From assembly GCA_023374025.1 (NCBI GenBank), contig SIJG01000002.1:154998-218997 (forward strand): 64,000 nt of DNA. The letters are read 5' to 3'. The notes under the pieces were generated by a model. The model was given only the letters and a program-made list of their open reading frames with translations. It was not told where the DNA came from and made no database searches. Made by a program: the position numbers and the translations under genes. Source of the DNA: Heterodera schachtii (taxonomy: Eukaryota; Nematoda; Chromadorea; Rhabditida; Heteroderidae). Shown piece after piece: positions 1 through 11,436 of the stretch (its first letter is position 1; every line of letters starts with the position of its first letter).

Positions 1-334
1 AGATAATTTAAAACTTCTTATAAGCTTGACGCAATAGTTGCTACCCTAAAAATTTTACATATTTTGTTTATTTTCGCTCTCCCAATTGTACATTTATTTA
101 CAATTTTCCCGTTACATCAAGGGGGGAACATTTTTGAATATTGTTATTTTCTAAAACAGGGATTATTTCATTAACAATTTTAATTTGATCTTCATTCATT
201 TTCTCTTTTAATCGATTTGCAATTTCCATTTCTTCAACCGGGTCAAAAACATCATCTTCATCAATTACGTTACTTTTTATTTTTAATTGTGGCATGGTCT
301 TGAAATCAGTCAAAGATTTGTCCTGATAATTCAA
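1..334 (-). pseudogene. Helitron SF1 helicase domain, first part only
   Basis: The frame 98-334 contains MNEDQIKIVNEIIPVL, the usual LN.EQ..i...i entry of Helitron Pif1-like helicases. It ends at a degenerate Walker A region that reads DVTGKL instead of GPGGTGKT, followed by a stop. Left of this, another frame reads KIFRVATIASSL (about 10-45), which resembles the VASSGIAALLL segment that follows Walker A in intact elements. The domain therefore continues past the left edge, but the ATP-binding loop has already been lost here. Confidence 0.72.
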
Positions 335-340
335 ATTTTT

Positions 341-911
341 TCAGGATATTTTGGACAACAATGGATTAATATTAACAAACAAAATCCTCAACCCTTTAGG
401 ATGTTTCCGTGAAAATAAACAGGCTTCTTCCATACATTTATGCCATTCATCGTCATTTTTAATTAATCCACGCGCCAAACATGCCTTACCAAAAGTTTCA
501 TATTCAACACCTTCAAATGTTTTTAGTTCTGAAAAACTTTTACCATATACATTAAGTAAGAGAAAACGCAAATAGTATTTTTCGGTGTCAGTTGGATTTA
601 CTGGAATTAACCGACCAAGTTTTTTTGTGTTTCCTTCTCTTGGGTATTTCCATTTACGACTTTTTTTATCCCAAGTACAAAATTTAGGCATGTCTACATA
701 TTTAATATTAAGAAAAGGAAATTCTTTACAAAATTTAAAATACGCTGTAAGAGTAGTATCTCTGTTTAACGCTTCTTCTATTTCATTGATTTTTGCCTTT
801 TTTTGTAGACAATATTTTGTTTATTTTCTAAATGCACATCTAATAAATCCACAGAATGTGATTTCCCATACATAGGAAATTTAAAAATTCGCCAACATCC
901 CTCACACGGGC
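341..911 (-). pseudogene. Helitron linker between Rep and helicase
   Basis: From right to left, one frame carries RYLSPCEGCWRIFKFPMYG (near 905-850), the next IEEALNRDTTLTAYFKFC (near 780-730), and the 116-codon frame 341-691 carries MPKFCTWDKKSRKW, then GRLIPVNPTDTEKYYLRFLL and YETFGKACLARGLIKNDDEW. These are the standard Helitron words between the nuclease and the helicase (CTWDxxxxxW, YxLRxLL, ACLARGLL). At least two frameshifts separate them, and a stop near 341 ends the segment. Confidence 0.82.
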
Positions 912-1742
912 TTAAATATCTCGCTCTAAATATGTACCAACCTCATCATATTGTAATTTTATTCTTTTTTCATCATTATTTGCCGTTGTACATTCAATAA
1001 CCGCCGCATCATAACCTTTATAAATGTAATCATAAAGATATTTTACGGCGGAAATATCAGCTACTCTTTCAACATTTATATGAGCTTTAAAGACTTTACT
1101 AAGATATGGATTATACGGGACAACAAATTGGTTTGTTAATTTTACTCCTTTTTTGTAAATATATTTTCCATCGTTTTTCCGCTTATAAAAAGGATAACCA
1201 TCCTCATTTAATTGAGTTGTTTCCATAAAGGGTTTAGGAAATCCTTTTTTACATTTCTGTTTTAATTTATCCCAACATAACGAATTTTCTTGACACGGGC
1301 CATGCATCATAAATTTAATGATTATTTCATATAATTCAGTGTCTGTTTTTTCGTATGGTATTTCAGCTTTAATAAAATTGTCTATATCCTCAGTTTTATG
1401 CCATTTATCTTTTTTGCTAAGAGTAAGAAGTAAATGTAAATGGGGCAAACCCCTTTTTTGATACTTGATAACCCAACAATAGCCAATTATTTCCCCGAAT
1501 ATTTTTTCATCTATAACCAAACGCAATAAATTTTTTTTTAAGCTCAAACACTCTTGATACTATATCAGGTCTATCTGCAGGCGTTTGCCCAATTTTTAAA
1601 CACCTTAAAATATCGGGGTCATTTGGATTACACGTAAATGTAATAAACAAATCAGGTTTTCCCGTTTCGTTGACAATAGACATCGAATCCATAAATCGCT
1701 CATGCAAATCACGTGGACCACCAGTAAAAGTCGACGGTAGAA
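912..1742 (-). pseudogene. Helitron Rep (HUH, two-tyrosine) nuclease domain
   Basis: This is the replication-initiator domain that nicks DNA in rolling-circle transposition. The first part (1507-1707) has GKPDLFITFTCNPNDPDI and GQTPADRPDIVSRVF, the conserved entry to the domain. The 211-codon frame 912-1547 has RGLPHLHLLL, giving the metal-binding H36-x-H38 pair. Later it has SAVKYLYDYIYKGYD, where Y170 and Y174 sit at the spacing of the two catalytic tyrosines. So the catalytic residues are kept at sequence level. The two frames overlap at 1507-1547 and are offset by a slip in a run of T near 1530. The frame ends at about 912, shortly before the ARYLSPCEGCWRIF motif, which lies in another frame. 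Confidence 0.88.
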
Positions 1743-2567
1743 TTATTTTTTAGTTATTTCTGCACCTGTTCTTTCTGCTTTTTTTTGTAAGAAATCTTCT
1801 ACATTTGAATAATTACTGCTACACAATTCAGCCTGATGGTTCCTTATATATTCTAATCTATTCGTTTCTATTCTTGCCGCTGAATCTACTATCCATTGTT
1901 GAAAAAGTTTACCAGCATAAAAATGTGGAAAAAATCTTTCTTCTCGTATAAACAAAAAAATTTTATATAATCGCACAATGAAATTTTTTTGCCATTTGTA
2001 TCTTTAATATTAAAATCATAGCCTGCTTTTCCCGTTGGATAAAGTAATGGGTATGTCATTGGTTCAACACACCTATCAAGAGGATAAATATCTTTTAACA
2101 TTTTTTTACCTTTTGGGTATACAACAATACTTTGCTGGTGGTATCTCATCATTCGCATCACAAAACATTATAGCACATACCTCATTACTTTGTGGTAAAT
2201 TATACCTATTTAAATCAATGTTTTCCTTAAGGCTAAATAACAAACGAACTTCTTGTCTTTGTGTATTTTTAATTTTTGACCGGTCCATTTCTTCCTGATA
2301 AACATCTTTCATTAACATAAAAGATTTTGCATATTCATTTATTTCTCGCATTTTTAAATCGATAAGTTCTAAAATTTCTTCATCCAATTCTTTATTTGCT
2401 TTTGTTCGGTTCTCTACTGCTTCTTCAGTATCTATGAAATATAATTGTCCATTTGTTGGAATTTCATTTTCGTTTTCAGGCATCGCATTTTGATTATATT
2501 TATGATAGACTTGGCCTTGTATTTTGAAACATGGAGGGCCAGGGTTGGAAACGAAAAACGAAAACAA
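1743..2567 (-). pseudogene. Helitron middle region upstream of the Rep domain
   Basis: Three overlapping minus-strand frames (2106-2567, 1889-2161, 1743-1976) align end to end with the Helitron region between the zinc module and the Rep domain. Recognisable words are GPPCFKIQGQVYHK, QLYFIDTEEAVENR, SIVVYPKG, YPLLYPTGKAGYDF, GKLFQQWIVDSAARIE and NRLEYIRNHQAEL. Their order is the family order. Frames change near 2120 and near 1957, the latter beside a run of seven A. A stop at about 1743-1751, in a run of six T, separates this segment from the TFTGGPRDLHER segment that leads into Rep. Confidence 0.8.
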
Positions 2568-3455
2568 CTTAAAGAAGCTAAAGCAAATGAGCTATTATAT
2601 TGTCGTATATTTTTGAGAAAAATTTTATTTTTTTGGTTTTCCGGAAAAAATAATTGTTTTAAATCGTCTGGGTATTCATCAACCAAATTTCCAAGAAAAC
2701 TTAAACGCCCATCCTTACAACATATATTAAAACTTCCGGTTTTAATCTGAGTTTGTTCTTCAGAAAAATGAATCGCATTACAGTTTTTACATTTAAAATT
2801 GAATGTGCTGAGTGAATAAAAAGTTGCTTTGTGTGCAGCACTGGCTGCCAAATAAAGTTCGTTTTCTTCTTTTTTTCGTTTTCTAAAATTTTCAACTGCT
2901 TCTTTATTTTTTTGTCGTAATTTTTGTAATTCAGTTTCTGAAGTTTCGTTTTTTCTTTTTCTAAAATTTTGAACTGCTTCTTTATTTTTTTGTCGAAATA
3001 TTTGTAATTCAGTTTCTGAACTTACTTTTTTTCTTTTTCTAAAATTTTCAACTGCTTCTTTATTTTTTTGTCGAAATATTTGTAACTCATTTTCCAAACT
3101 TTCTTTTTTTCCTTTTCTCCAATTTTCTTTTTTCTTACGTTCCTTTTCCCTAAGCAAAGCAAAGATGTTCCATCATCAAAATAAATTGAATGACTTGATG
3201 ATTGCTTAAAAAATACAGAAGATTCGTCTTCATTTTCTTCGTCAGAAGTATCCAAATTCAAAATAAAATTTTACTTTCATGTAGTTTTCTATCTAACCGC
3301 TTTTTTGAGGAGCTTGGAACCTCTGCAACCGCTTTTATAGGGAGCTTTGAACCCTTTTCACGAAAATTTTTGTTCAAATCACTTTCATTTTTGTCCAGAG
3401 AAGGTAATTGCTGCTTTTTTCGCACCATATCAGAATAATAATAATAATAATGCAA
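2432..3455 (-). pseudogene. Helitron N-terminal region: acidic/Lys-rich repeats and Cys cluster
   Basis: Overlapping minus-strand frames make up the N-terminal part of the Helitron protein. After a Ser/Asp/Glu-rich stretch (about 3180-3260) come three 26-residue repeats containing RQKNKEAVENFRKRK (nucleotides about 2865-3095). Lys-rich repeats of this kind occur at the N-terminus of many animal Helitrons. A cysteine cluster follows (CKNC, then CC about 20 residues later), resembling the N-terminal zinc-binding module, and then an IRQYNSSFALASL motif. The frame is lost around 2540, where the next segment takes over. The true start codon is unclear because the upstream frame (3258-3455) and the acidic segment (3022-3261) are separated by a stop near 3258. 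Confidence 0.75.
3434..3451. repeat. (AAT)n microsatellite
   Basis: About six AAT units in a row, just upstream of the Helitron N-terminal frame. Translated on the minus strand they would give a Tyr run. Confidence 0.85.
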
Positions 3456-3570
3456 AGAAATCTAAAAAGAATTTTTTATCATTTGGTGAAAATTTCTGCT
3501 ATTGTAAAAGAATGTCAAAATAATATTTATCATATAGTTAATTTTAATCTAAATTTCAAATTATATTCAT

Positions 3571-3650
3571 TCGTTGCTTTTAGGGAAATAAGAACACCTA
3601 AAAAATCTTTAGAAATAAAAATAAAGTTATGACTATTTTAAAAAAAAACT
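3571..3650 (+). repeat. Partial leading unit of the 278-bp array
   Basis: This 80-bp segment begins TCGTTGCTTTTAGGGAAATA and runs to GTTATGACTATTTT, then jumps straight to the next TCGTTGC. It matches the first third of the 278-bp unit with several differences. It is a diverged edge copy, as often seen at array margins. Confidence 0.85.
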
Positions 3651-5585
3651 TCGTTGCTTTTAAGGAAATAAGAACATCTGAAAAATATTTAGAATTAATA
3701 AATAAAGTTATGACTATTTTTAAAAAACCATCAAAAATAATTCTTTCGAAATTGAATCAAAAATTGTGAGTTTGTTTTTCATCGACAATGAGAGGGATCA
3801 ATATTTACACAACACACATTTTTTCCCTCATTTATTTTTTAATCAAAATAAAAGTTTTCGTGTCAATAAAAACTCAAGTTTAAATTGGGGGACTTACTTA
3901 CTTACTTACATCATCGAAAAAAAAAACTTCGTTGCTTTTAAGGAAATAAGAACATCTGAAAAATATTTAGAATTAATAAATAAAGTTATGACTATTTTTA
4001 AAAAACCATCAAAAATAATTCTTTCGAAATTGAATCAAAAATTGTGAGTTTGTTTTTCATCGACAATGAGAGGGATCAATACTTACACAACACACATTTT
4101 TTCCCTCATTTATTTATTAATCAAAATAAAAGTTTTCGTGTCAATAAAAACTCAAGTTTAAATTGGGGGACTTACTTACTTACTTACATCATCGAAAAAA
4201 AAAAACTTCGTTGCTTTTAAGGAAATAAGAACATCTGAAAAATATTTAGAATTAATAAATAAAGTTATGACTATTTTTAAAAACCATCAAAAATAATTCA
4301 CTCGAAATTGAATCAAAAATTGTGAGTTTGTTTTTCATCGACAATGAGAGGGATCAATATTTACACAACACACATTTTTTCCCTCATTTATTTTTTAATC
4401 AAAATAAAAGTTTTCGTGTCAATAAAAACTCAAGTTTAAATTGGGGGACTTACTTACTTACTTACATCATCGAAAAAAAAAACTTCGTTGCTTTTAAGGA
4501 AATAAGAACATCTGAAAAATATTTAGAATTAATAAATAAACTTATGACTATTTTTAAAAAACCATCAAAAATAATTCTTTCGAAATTGAATCAAAAATTG
4601 TGAGTTTGTTTTTCATCGACAATGAGAGGGATCAATATTTACACAACACACATTTTTTCCCTCATTTATTTTTTAATCAAAATAAAAGTTTTCGTGTCAA
4701 TAAAAACTCAAGTTTAAATTGGGGGACTTACTTACTTACTTACATCATCGAAAAAAAAAACTTCGTTGCTTTTAAGGAAATAAGAACATCTGAAAAATAT
4801 TTAGAATTAATAAATAAAGTTATGACTATTTTTAAAAAACCATCAAAAATAATTCTTTCGAAATTGAATCAAAAATTGTGAGTTTGTTTTTCATCGACAA
4901 TGAGAGGGATCAATATTTACACAACACACATTTTTTCCCTCATTTATTTTTTAATCAAAATAAAAGTTTTCGTGTCAATAAAAACTCAAGTTTAAATTGG
5001 GGGACTTACTTACTTACTTACATCATCGAAAAAAAAAACTTCGTTGCTTTTAAGGAAATAAGAACATCTGAAAAATATTTAGAATTAATAAATAAAGTTA
5101 TGACTATTTTTAAAAAACCATCAAAAATAATTCTTTCGAAATTGAATCAAAAATTGTGAGTTTGTTTTTCATCGACAATGAGAGGGATCAATATTTACAC
5201 AACCCACATTTTTTCCCTCATTTATTTTTTAATCAAAATAAAAGTTTTCGTGTCAATAAAAACTCAAGTTTAAATTGGGGGACTTACTTACTTACTTACA
5301 TCATCGAAAAAAAAAAACTTCGTTGCTTTTAAGGAAATAAGAACATCTGAAAAATATTTAGAATTAATAAATAAAGTTATGACTATTTTTAAAAACCATC
5401 AAAAATAATTCTTTCGAAATTGAATCAAAAATTGTGAGTTTGTTTTTCATCGACAATGAGAGGGATCAATACTTACACAACACACATTTTTTCCCTCATT
5501 TATTTTTTAATCAAAATAAAAGTTTTCGTGTCAATAAAAACTCAAGTTTAAATTGGGGGACTTACTTACTTACTTACATCATCGA
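3651..5585 (+). repeat. 278-bp tandem satellite array, about 7 units
   Basis: Unit starts (TCGTTGCTTTTAAGG) fall at 3651, 3929, 4208, 4485, 4763, 5041 and 5320, giving steps of 277-279 bp. The last unit stops at about 5585, where the poly-A tract of the unit is replaced by unique sequence. Each unit contains a poly-A run, four or so CTTA repeats (CTTACTTACTTAC) and GAGAGGGATCAAT. Units are nearly identical: a few single-base changes (for example TACTTAC versus TATTTAC after ATCAA) and run-length changes in A tracts. Such uniformity beside a decayed Helitron suggests recent amplification or gene conversion. A frame stays open across each unit, but it starts with GTG and 278 is not a multiple of three, so coding is not supported. 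Confidence 0.95.
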
Positions 5586-5780
5586 ATTAGTAGTGTAGAT
5601 GAAAACGTCGCAATTTTAATTGTTTTAATCTGAGAAATGCCTAATTCGGGGCCATTATTAAAAATTTAGACAAAAGTTTTTAAATGGTGAGTTCCCACTA
5701 TAATGAGTACCTATTCCATATAATTAAAAAGGATTTGTCAGGTTGTTAATTTTGTTGTTGCTTTTGCTTTGACTGTACCT

Positions 5781-6277
5781 GGTGCTAGTGCGTTTTATAA
5801 ATCCGCCAGCATATACTTTTAAAAATCCACTATAAGTTAAAATACATATAATCAAGCTATTTTTAAGATAAACAGGGCACTCCAAATATTTATATCTATA
5901 TCTTTTCCAAAAAACCGACAAAAAAATTTGCTAAAATATCAAAAATATTTGCCAAAAATTGGAAAAAATTGCATAATAACATGTGAATTTCTCAAAATCT
6001 CTCTCTTTATTCATTTCGCTAGCAAAATTGCAGATAAAAAACATTCAATGCTTTTAGTTGTTAATCTATTTCTCTTATCTTCCAAAAGCTAAAAAATGTT
6101 CCGAAATTTCATCAAGGCAATTGTTCTATTGTCCCATTGCCTTATATTTAGGTAGCATAAATCATTATAATATTTTATATAATAAACATTGTTGATTATA
6201 TTAAAATAAATTGCCTAATTTATAAATCGCCATGGTTAGGGAGCGCATGTGGCGGAATTTATAAAACTCGTCAGCAC
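5781..6277. mobile_element. Old inverted-repeat element with about 30-bp imperfect arms
   Basis: The left arm at 5781-5814 (GTGCT, then TTTTATAAATCCGCCA) is repeated inverted at 6247-6277 (TGGCGGAATTTATAAAA, then AGCAC). The arms match over about 25 of 31 positions with one gap. They enclose about 430 bp that includes a fragment related to the element at 24363-24988. No target duplication is evident. The class is unknown. Confidence 0.5.
5873..6110 (+). mobile_element. Degenerate fragment related to the 24363-24988 element
   Basis: It begins CAGGGCACTCC and contains TTGCCAAAAATTGGAAAAAATTG, TTTCGCTAGCAAAATTGC and CATTCAATGCTTTTAG. These parallel CCAATAATTGGAAAAAACTG, TTTCGCTAGCACAATGC and CATTTCAATGCTTTTTGG at 24470-24580, in the same order and spacing. 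No right end was found. Confidence 0.45.
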
Positions 6278-9200
6278 GACAAATTCAAATTTGATTTTTT
6301 ACTGCAAATAAATCCCAATTGTCTCCACATTTTTCGTGATTTACAAGAAGTAAATCAATATTTTAAGTTAAATTACAAAACATTTTAAATTAATAGATTT
6401 ATTGGGATTGTAAAATCTTTAATTCTTGGAGTACAGTCATTCTTTGAAAAGTTGGGCGTTTACTTTACGAACCAAAATTTTTTAAAGATTTGAATTTTGC
6501 GTTAGTTTTTCTGTCTATCTTTATTAATATTTATTGTATAACTTCAAAATGTAATTTTAATTTTATTATTGTTTCTTTTAAATAATTTATTTTTATTTGA
6601 AATAGTTAGATTTATTTTAATATGCTTTGTTTTAAGTTTTTTTTTTAATTAGATTTTTTATTTTATTTCCTCGGTATCTAGACAGATTAATGTACGGCGA
6701 TTGATCGGGTTATTTTCTGATATTTATCATTTATTGTCTTATGAAATTGTGGTAAAATTATATTTTTAATTGTATTTTCTAAGGTTTTTAAAAATAAAAA
6801 AATTATAATAATTAAGAAATCATTCTTTTGGGTATCGTTTTGTAAATGTACGGCTATTTTATTTTTATCCTTTTTTAAATATATTTTTTTCAATCTTATT
6901 TTAATAGCTTGTCTGACTTGAGATAAATTTTTACCTTGTTTGAGAAGATTTAATTAGCAAATTTTTATTGAAAACTCATCAATCGCTTACGAATCGCTTA
7001 CGAATAATACCCATATTTGTCCAGGTTTTACCTTGCTAAATTGACAATTTTACGGTCAATTTTTATTTACCTAAATGTTGTTTATTAATTATAAAACCAT
7101 TTCTTCATCACTGACAAAATTTAATTTCCGGCGATATTTTTAATATAAATTTATTTTTTTAGTTATTTGTTTTTTTGGATTTTTATGTTTTTGATTAAAA
7201 TTTTTAATTATTTTTAATTTCATGTTTTGTATCCTCGGATATTAATTTATTTTTTTACATTTTGATTTTATATTCAGTTGGAATAGATTAATAATTAAAA
7301 TTAATAAAAATTAAAAATTCAAAAATTTAATGTTTTCGTCCGCTAGGAACTCTTTTTTTCTGTTTTATGATTTGATTATTTTTTCTAAAATTATTTTCAA
7401 TTGATAAAACAATTTATATTTTAAATATTTTACATTTATTTTTATAATTTAAATTTCACTAATTGTTGCCTGGGCGCGGCGTGATGAGTCATTTGGTTTT
7501 GATAAATTAGATTTTTCTCTATTAGCTTGCAAAATTTCAAAAAATTTATTTTAGTTTTAGCATAAGTTATAATAAATTTGATTTTAGTTGGAATATTTTG
7601 TATGCTAATATGTAGAGAAAACTTGGGTTATCGAATGATACCAAGAATGTGAAATTTTGTTACATCGAGAAAATAGCTAAAATGGATGATTTTATTAAAC
7701 GACATAGCAAATCTGCTTATGACTTCTCCTTTGGTTTATTTTTATTAATAAAATACAAAAATAAAGCAAAATGAATTTTGATACATTTTCATTGAAAATT
7801 ATTAAGAATTTATAAGCCTTTGTTCATATGGCTTTTAATTCCAACAAAAAGTTGATTATTTCACTTTCAATGTTTTGTTCGTGATCAGAATTTAAATGAG
7901 TTTGTTTTGATTTGAGTAATTCATTTACCATAATGAATGGCATATTTCATCAGTTTTAATTATGCTTTTTAGGCCATTAATTCATTATTTTGCTAAAATA
8001 TTAATTACTAATCACATTTTTTGCTAATGACTTTGATTTAGTGCATAAAAATTATTAATATTTTTTTTTTAATCTCATGACTTGTTTTCTGTTGTGCCGT
8101 TGCGTGGAAGCAGCGCCAGGCTTGTTTCCTTAAAGGGTTTTTATTATGCCATTTGAATAATTTCTCGTAATTCTTTCCAGCTTCTTTTTATTTTATATGG
8201 ACAGCTTTTATGTATTTAATTTTTTATAATTGAAAATTTTAATTTTATACAAATTTCACTTTACATATTTTTCCATTTTCAGATAAACAATAAATCAGAT
8301 TGTGCATAAATATTCCGATTTTATCAGGAATTATATTTAATTTAAATTGTTTTCAAATGCCTATTTTCCTTTCTTTTAAACTTCGTTTTTGTTTAACTGT
8401 TTAAATTATTTATTATTGCTAATTTTAAAATCTCTCGTAGTGTTGTCTGATATTTTCCATTCGTCTCTCATGCCTTTTTTTAATATTCCGCGGCTTAAAA
8501 AACTAAAATTACTAGATCGGTACTTTACCGTATTCCGCCCCTCTCAAATAATTTAAATTTTACTAAAATAATTTTTTTTTTCTACATATTTTATTATTAT
8601 TACATAATTGACACAAATCTGTGACATCTTTCATTTTATATTTATTTGCTTTTTAGGCTTTTTTCTCGTCCCGTGGTTTATGCATTTTTTGTTTTGTTTT
8701 TTACTCATCAATTTTTATTATAAACGCATTCTTAATGTTTTTTAGATTAAATATTTCTGTTTATATTTTGTTGTCTTAATGTAAATTAAATTTGAGCTAA
8801 TGAAGAACAGAACTCTTTCATTAAAATAATCGGCAGTTTCTTTGCTTTTTCAATTTTTGATTTAATTTAATAATTATATTGTTTAGTTTTTTATATTAAA
8901 TTGTTTCATATTTATGAGTTGTGTGTTGGATTTTTAAATTCATTAATTTTAAAAATTTAAATTATATTTTTATAGTAATTATTAAATTTTTTTTATTGTA
9001 TCACTTATTGTTTTTTATAATAAATAAATGTTCATTATTAACAAAGTTTTTAAATTCCAATTTGTAGGATGCTGCTTTAAATCATTAATTTTGATTAAAT
9101 TCAACAATATTTCAGCTGTGAATTTCACCTTTAATACAAATTTAATTCTATATTTATTTTTCAATATTGTTTTATATACAAGCTATTAATTAAAATGATA

Positions 9201-9787
9201 AAGAATATTAATTAAATTCTGTACTAATGAAGAAAAACTTTTTTTTTGCTTTTCTGATTCCTTTTAGGTTTTAAATTTTTTTTTGTTAATTTTCCAATCA
9301 CTTTTTATATTTGCTGTTGCTGCTTATGTAATATAATTCGATAAACAAATAATTTTTCCATAACCATTAATATTATTTTTGTACCTTCAAGTGACACAAA
9401 TCATATTTTTCAAATTTTGGAAAGTTAACAATTTTATAATTTTTTTTTTGTTTTTTGTTTTTAATTTTATATTTATGTTTATTTAGACAGCAACTTTTTA
9501 AATAATTATAATTTGTGTTTCTTTTGCTATTTTTTTTTCTTATTTTCGTTTTAACAAATTAATAATAATATGTTTTTTGTGCTACCATTTTCCGTTTTTT
9601 CATCACATTTTACGAACTTTTTCCTTGTCTTCTGTTTCCCTGCATTTGTTGTTGTTCAACGCATAATCTTTTTAATTTAGTTCTTTATATTAAATATTTC
9701 AAGTTCACATTGAATATTTGATTAACAGATTTCTCACTTTTGTGTTCAAAGTATCGCATGTATTGTCATTAAATTAATCTTTTAGGT
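6278..9787. other. AT-rich background, no gene seen
   Basis: Long stretches of T- and A-rich sequence with stops in all frames. Segments at 6700-7150 resemble 23815-24000 plus 25685-25740, the flanks of a later insertion: GGGTTATTTTCTGAT, CTTATGAAATTGTG and TTAATTTCCGGCGA all recur. This marks the stretch as old dispersed repeat. Small GC-richer spots at 7460-7490 and 8090-8115 match nothing I recognise. Confidence 0.6.
8251..8320 (+). repeat. Dispersed repeat P, diverged copy
   Basis: TTTCAC, then ACATATTTTTCCATTTTCAG, then TGTGCATAAATATTCCGA follow the layout of the better copies at 29209, 34838 and 44930. It is the weakest match of the four. Confidence 0.4.
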
Positions 9788-10263
9788 TTATAAATTAATA
9801 TTTTAATAAAAAGCTTTTTTTTTTATTAATTTAAATTTTGATTAAATTATTTAAGTTATTAGGCTTTTATTTTTAATTCTTCATTTGCACTTCATATTTA
9901 TAAATGTTGATTTGGTTGATCACATGGTCTTTTTCGTCGCACTTGTCAATGATCTAAATTTTTGGATATATTTTTTATTTTTGCTAGTATAATTTTCCAA
10001 ACCCTCTTCCTAAGGACGGGTATAATTATTTCTTAGGAAATAACAGGAAAATTTCCTAAAATCCAAGGACGCGTAAAATTTTTATTATATCCAATGGAAA
10101 ACAACTAATTTTTATTCAACTGATTTGTATTTTTCGCCGGATAGGTTTTTTCCAACTTTTTTTTGTTTCTGTTGATTATTTTCTCATTTCACCGCATGTG
10201 CTTCGAATATTCATTTCAAGGATTTTCATACATTCATTTAATAATTGTATTTAAAATTTAATT
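9788..10263 (+). repeat. Segmental duplication D1, copy 1
   Basis: Bases 9788-10222 match 11437-11883 with few differences, for example ACCCTCTTCCTAAGGACGGG and CGCCGGATAGGTTTTTTCC in both. Bases 10223-10263 match 12090-12126. The 206 bp at 11884-12089 exist only in copy 2, so one copy gained or lost that block. Confidence 0.85.
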
Positions 10264-11214
10264 ACAAAAAATGGAGTTTTTTGGGGGTTCGGGCTCCTTC
10301 TGTTAATGTATCTTTCCATTATCATTAAATTTATTTATTGTTTAATTTAGTTATTTTATATTTATTTATTCTCTCTTTATGTATATTTCTTTTTTATTTT
10401 GTTTTTATTATTAAATCATATCAGGTGTTGTTTTTTGGATTTTTTGGTGTAATTAAATTATTAAAATTATGAATTCAAAAGGGATTGTTTTAAATGTCTT
10501 ACATTTTAATTCATTTGAAGAATTTATTTAAATCTTACCAAAGTAATTAATTTCACTTTATTAAAATATTCATATTTAAGTATTGTTATTTATATTTTTT
10601 ATATTGGAATATCTGCATTTTTATTTATTTTAATCTCTTGTTCCATACCGTATCCCCCCGGACTCCGGCCTCTCCTCCTGCCACTTTAATATGTGTTTTT
10701 TTATTTGTTATCATATTTATAGATTATAAATTGTGTGTTTTTTTATTTTTTCTATTAAAATAATTTCTTATTTATGGGTTTTTGTGTGTTTTGTTTTAAT
10801 TCTCATTTCTGTTAATTTTCGATTTATTTTTATTTTTCTCTTTTTCTCATGCCTCTCTCTTTTCGCTTTTGCATAATTACTTTAGGAACCACATTTATAA
10901 AAGAATTGAATTTGCTTTTTTTATATTTTGTTTTATCTTTGTATAACTTCAAAATTTAATTTATTTATTCAATTATATTAGCTCAATTGGTTTATTTTAA
11001 ATAATTTATTTTTTAATTATCTAATTATCTATTCGCGCGATGATTAAGCATAGGAAATTTTTATTGCACAAATTGCTTTTTATATGAGTTCTCATTGACT
11101 TGTTTTTTTCCTATTTGGTTCCAACAATTCAAACATTTTTTCTCTATTTTTTCAAATTTTTATATTTTTGTCTAAGGCTAATTTTTATTTTACATTTAGA
11201 AATTTTTAATTTTT
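10264..11214. other. AT-rich background, no gene seen
   Basis: A GC-richer spot at 10648-10685 (ACCGTATCCCCCCGGACTCC and on) has no match I recognise. Otherwise this is low-complexity AT sequence, including a copy of dispersed repeat T at about 10836-10925. Confidence 0.6.
10836..10925 (+). repeat. Dispersed repeat T, copy
   Basis: CTCATGCCTCTCTCTTTTCG followed by CTTTTGCATAATTACTTTAG. Comparable sequence stands at 31205-31300 and at 63433-63510. Confidence 0.5.
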
Positions 11215-11436
11215 AACAAATCGTACGAAACGGTCGTACGAAAATGACTCTGACGTCAGTTTTCCCCTTCCCCATTTTTCCAAAAAAAAAAAATTTTTTT
11301 TTTTCAAAAGTCATGAAAGCATATTTCCAAGGGGTTTTCGGGGTCATTGATCACGAACTGTTCCCACACAATCTTTTCCTTCTTTACTCCCCCCACCCCC
11401 CGTCACTAGGAATGTGCGAGAGTCTCGGTTCTCGAT
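11215..11436. other. Unassigned higher-complexity block between D1 copies
   Basis: A block of clearly different composition. It starts with the paired palindrome TCGTACGA-AACGG-TCGTACGA (11220-11240) and has CCCC/GGGG-rich words and A/T homopolymers of about 12. A 67-codon frame (11244-11447) spans it but looks like chance. It directly abuts the second D1 copy, so it may be the remains of an inserted element. Confidence 0.4.

Larger units (their letters stand above)
1..3460 (-). mobile_element. Helitron rolling-circle transposon, 5' two-thirds, decayed, open at left edge
   Basis: A Helitron reads from right to left. In order it shows a Lys-rich repeat and Cys-cluster N-terminus, the GPPCF..QGQVYH and NRLEYIRNHQ regions, the Rep nuclease (HLH and paired Tyr), the CTWDKKSRKW linker and the beginning of the SF1 helicase. 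The order matches complete animal Helitrons. Most of the helicase lies beyond position 1. The reading frame is broken at least six times, three of them in or near A/T homopolymers (about 1530, 1746 and 1957), so this copy cannot make transposase as sequenced, although some breaks could be sequencing slips. The 5' TC end could not be placed. The 278-bp array beginning at about 3571 lies just upstream and may be part of the element. Confidence 0.9.

Noticed and set aside
351..875. Plus-strand frames opposite the Helitron
   Set aside because: Antisense shadows of the minus-strand Helitron protein.
3766..5159. Repeated 93-codon open frames overlapping by GTGA in the 278-bp array
   Set aside because: They start at GTG, the period is not a multiple of three, and the frame exists only because every unit is the same. 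Stop/start overlap of this kind means little in a eukaryotic setting.
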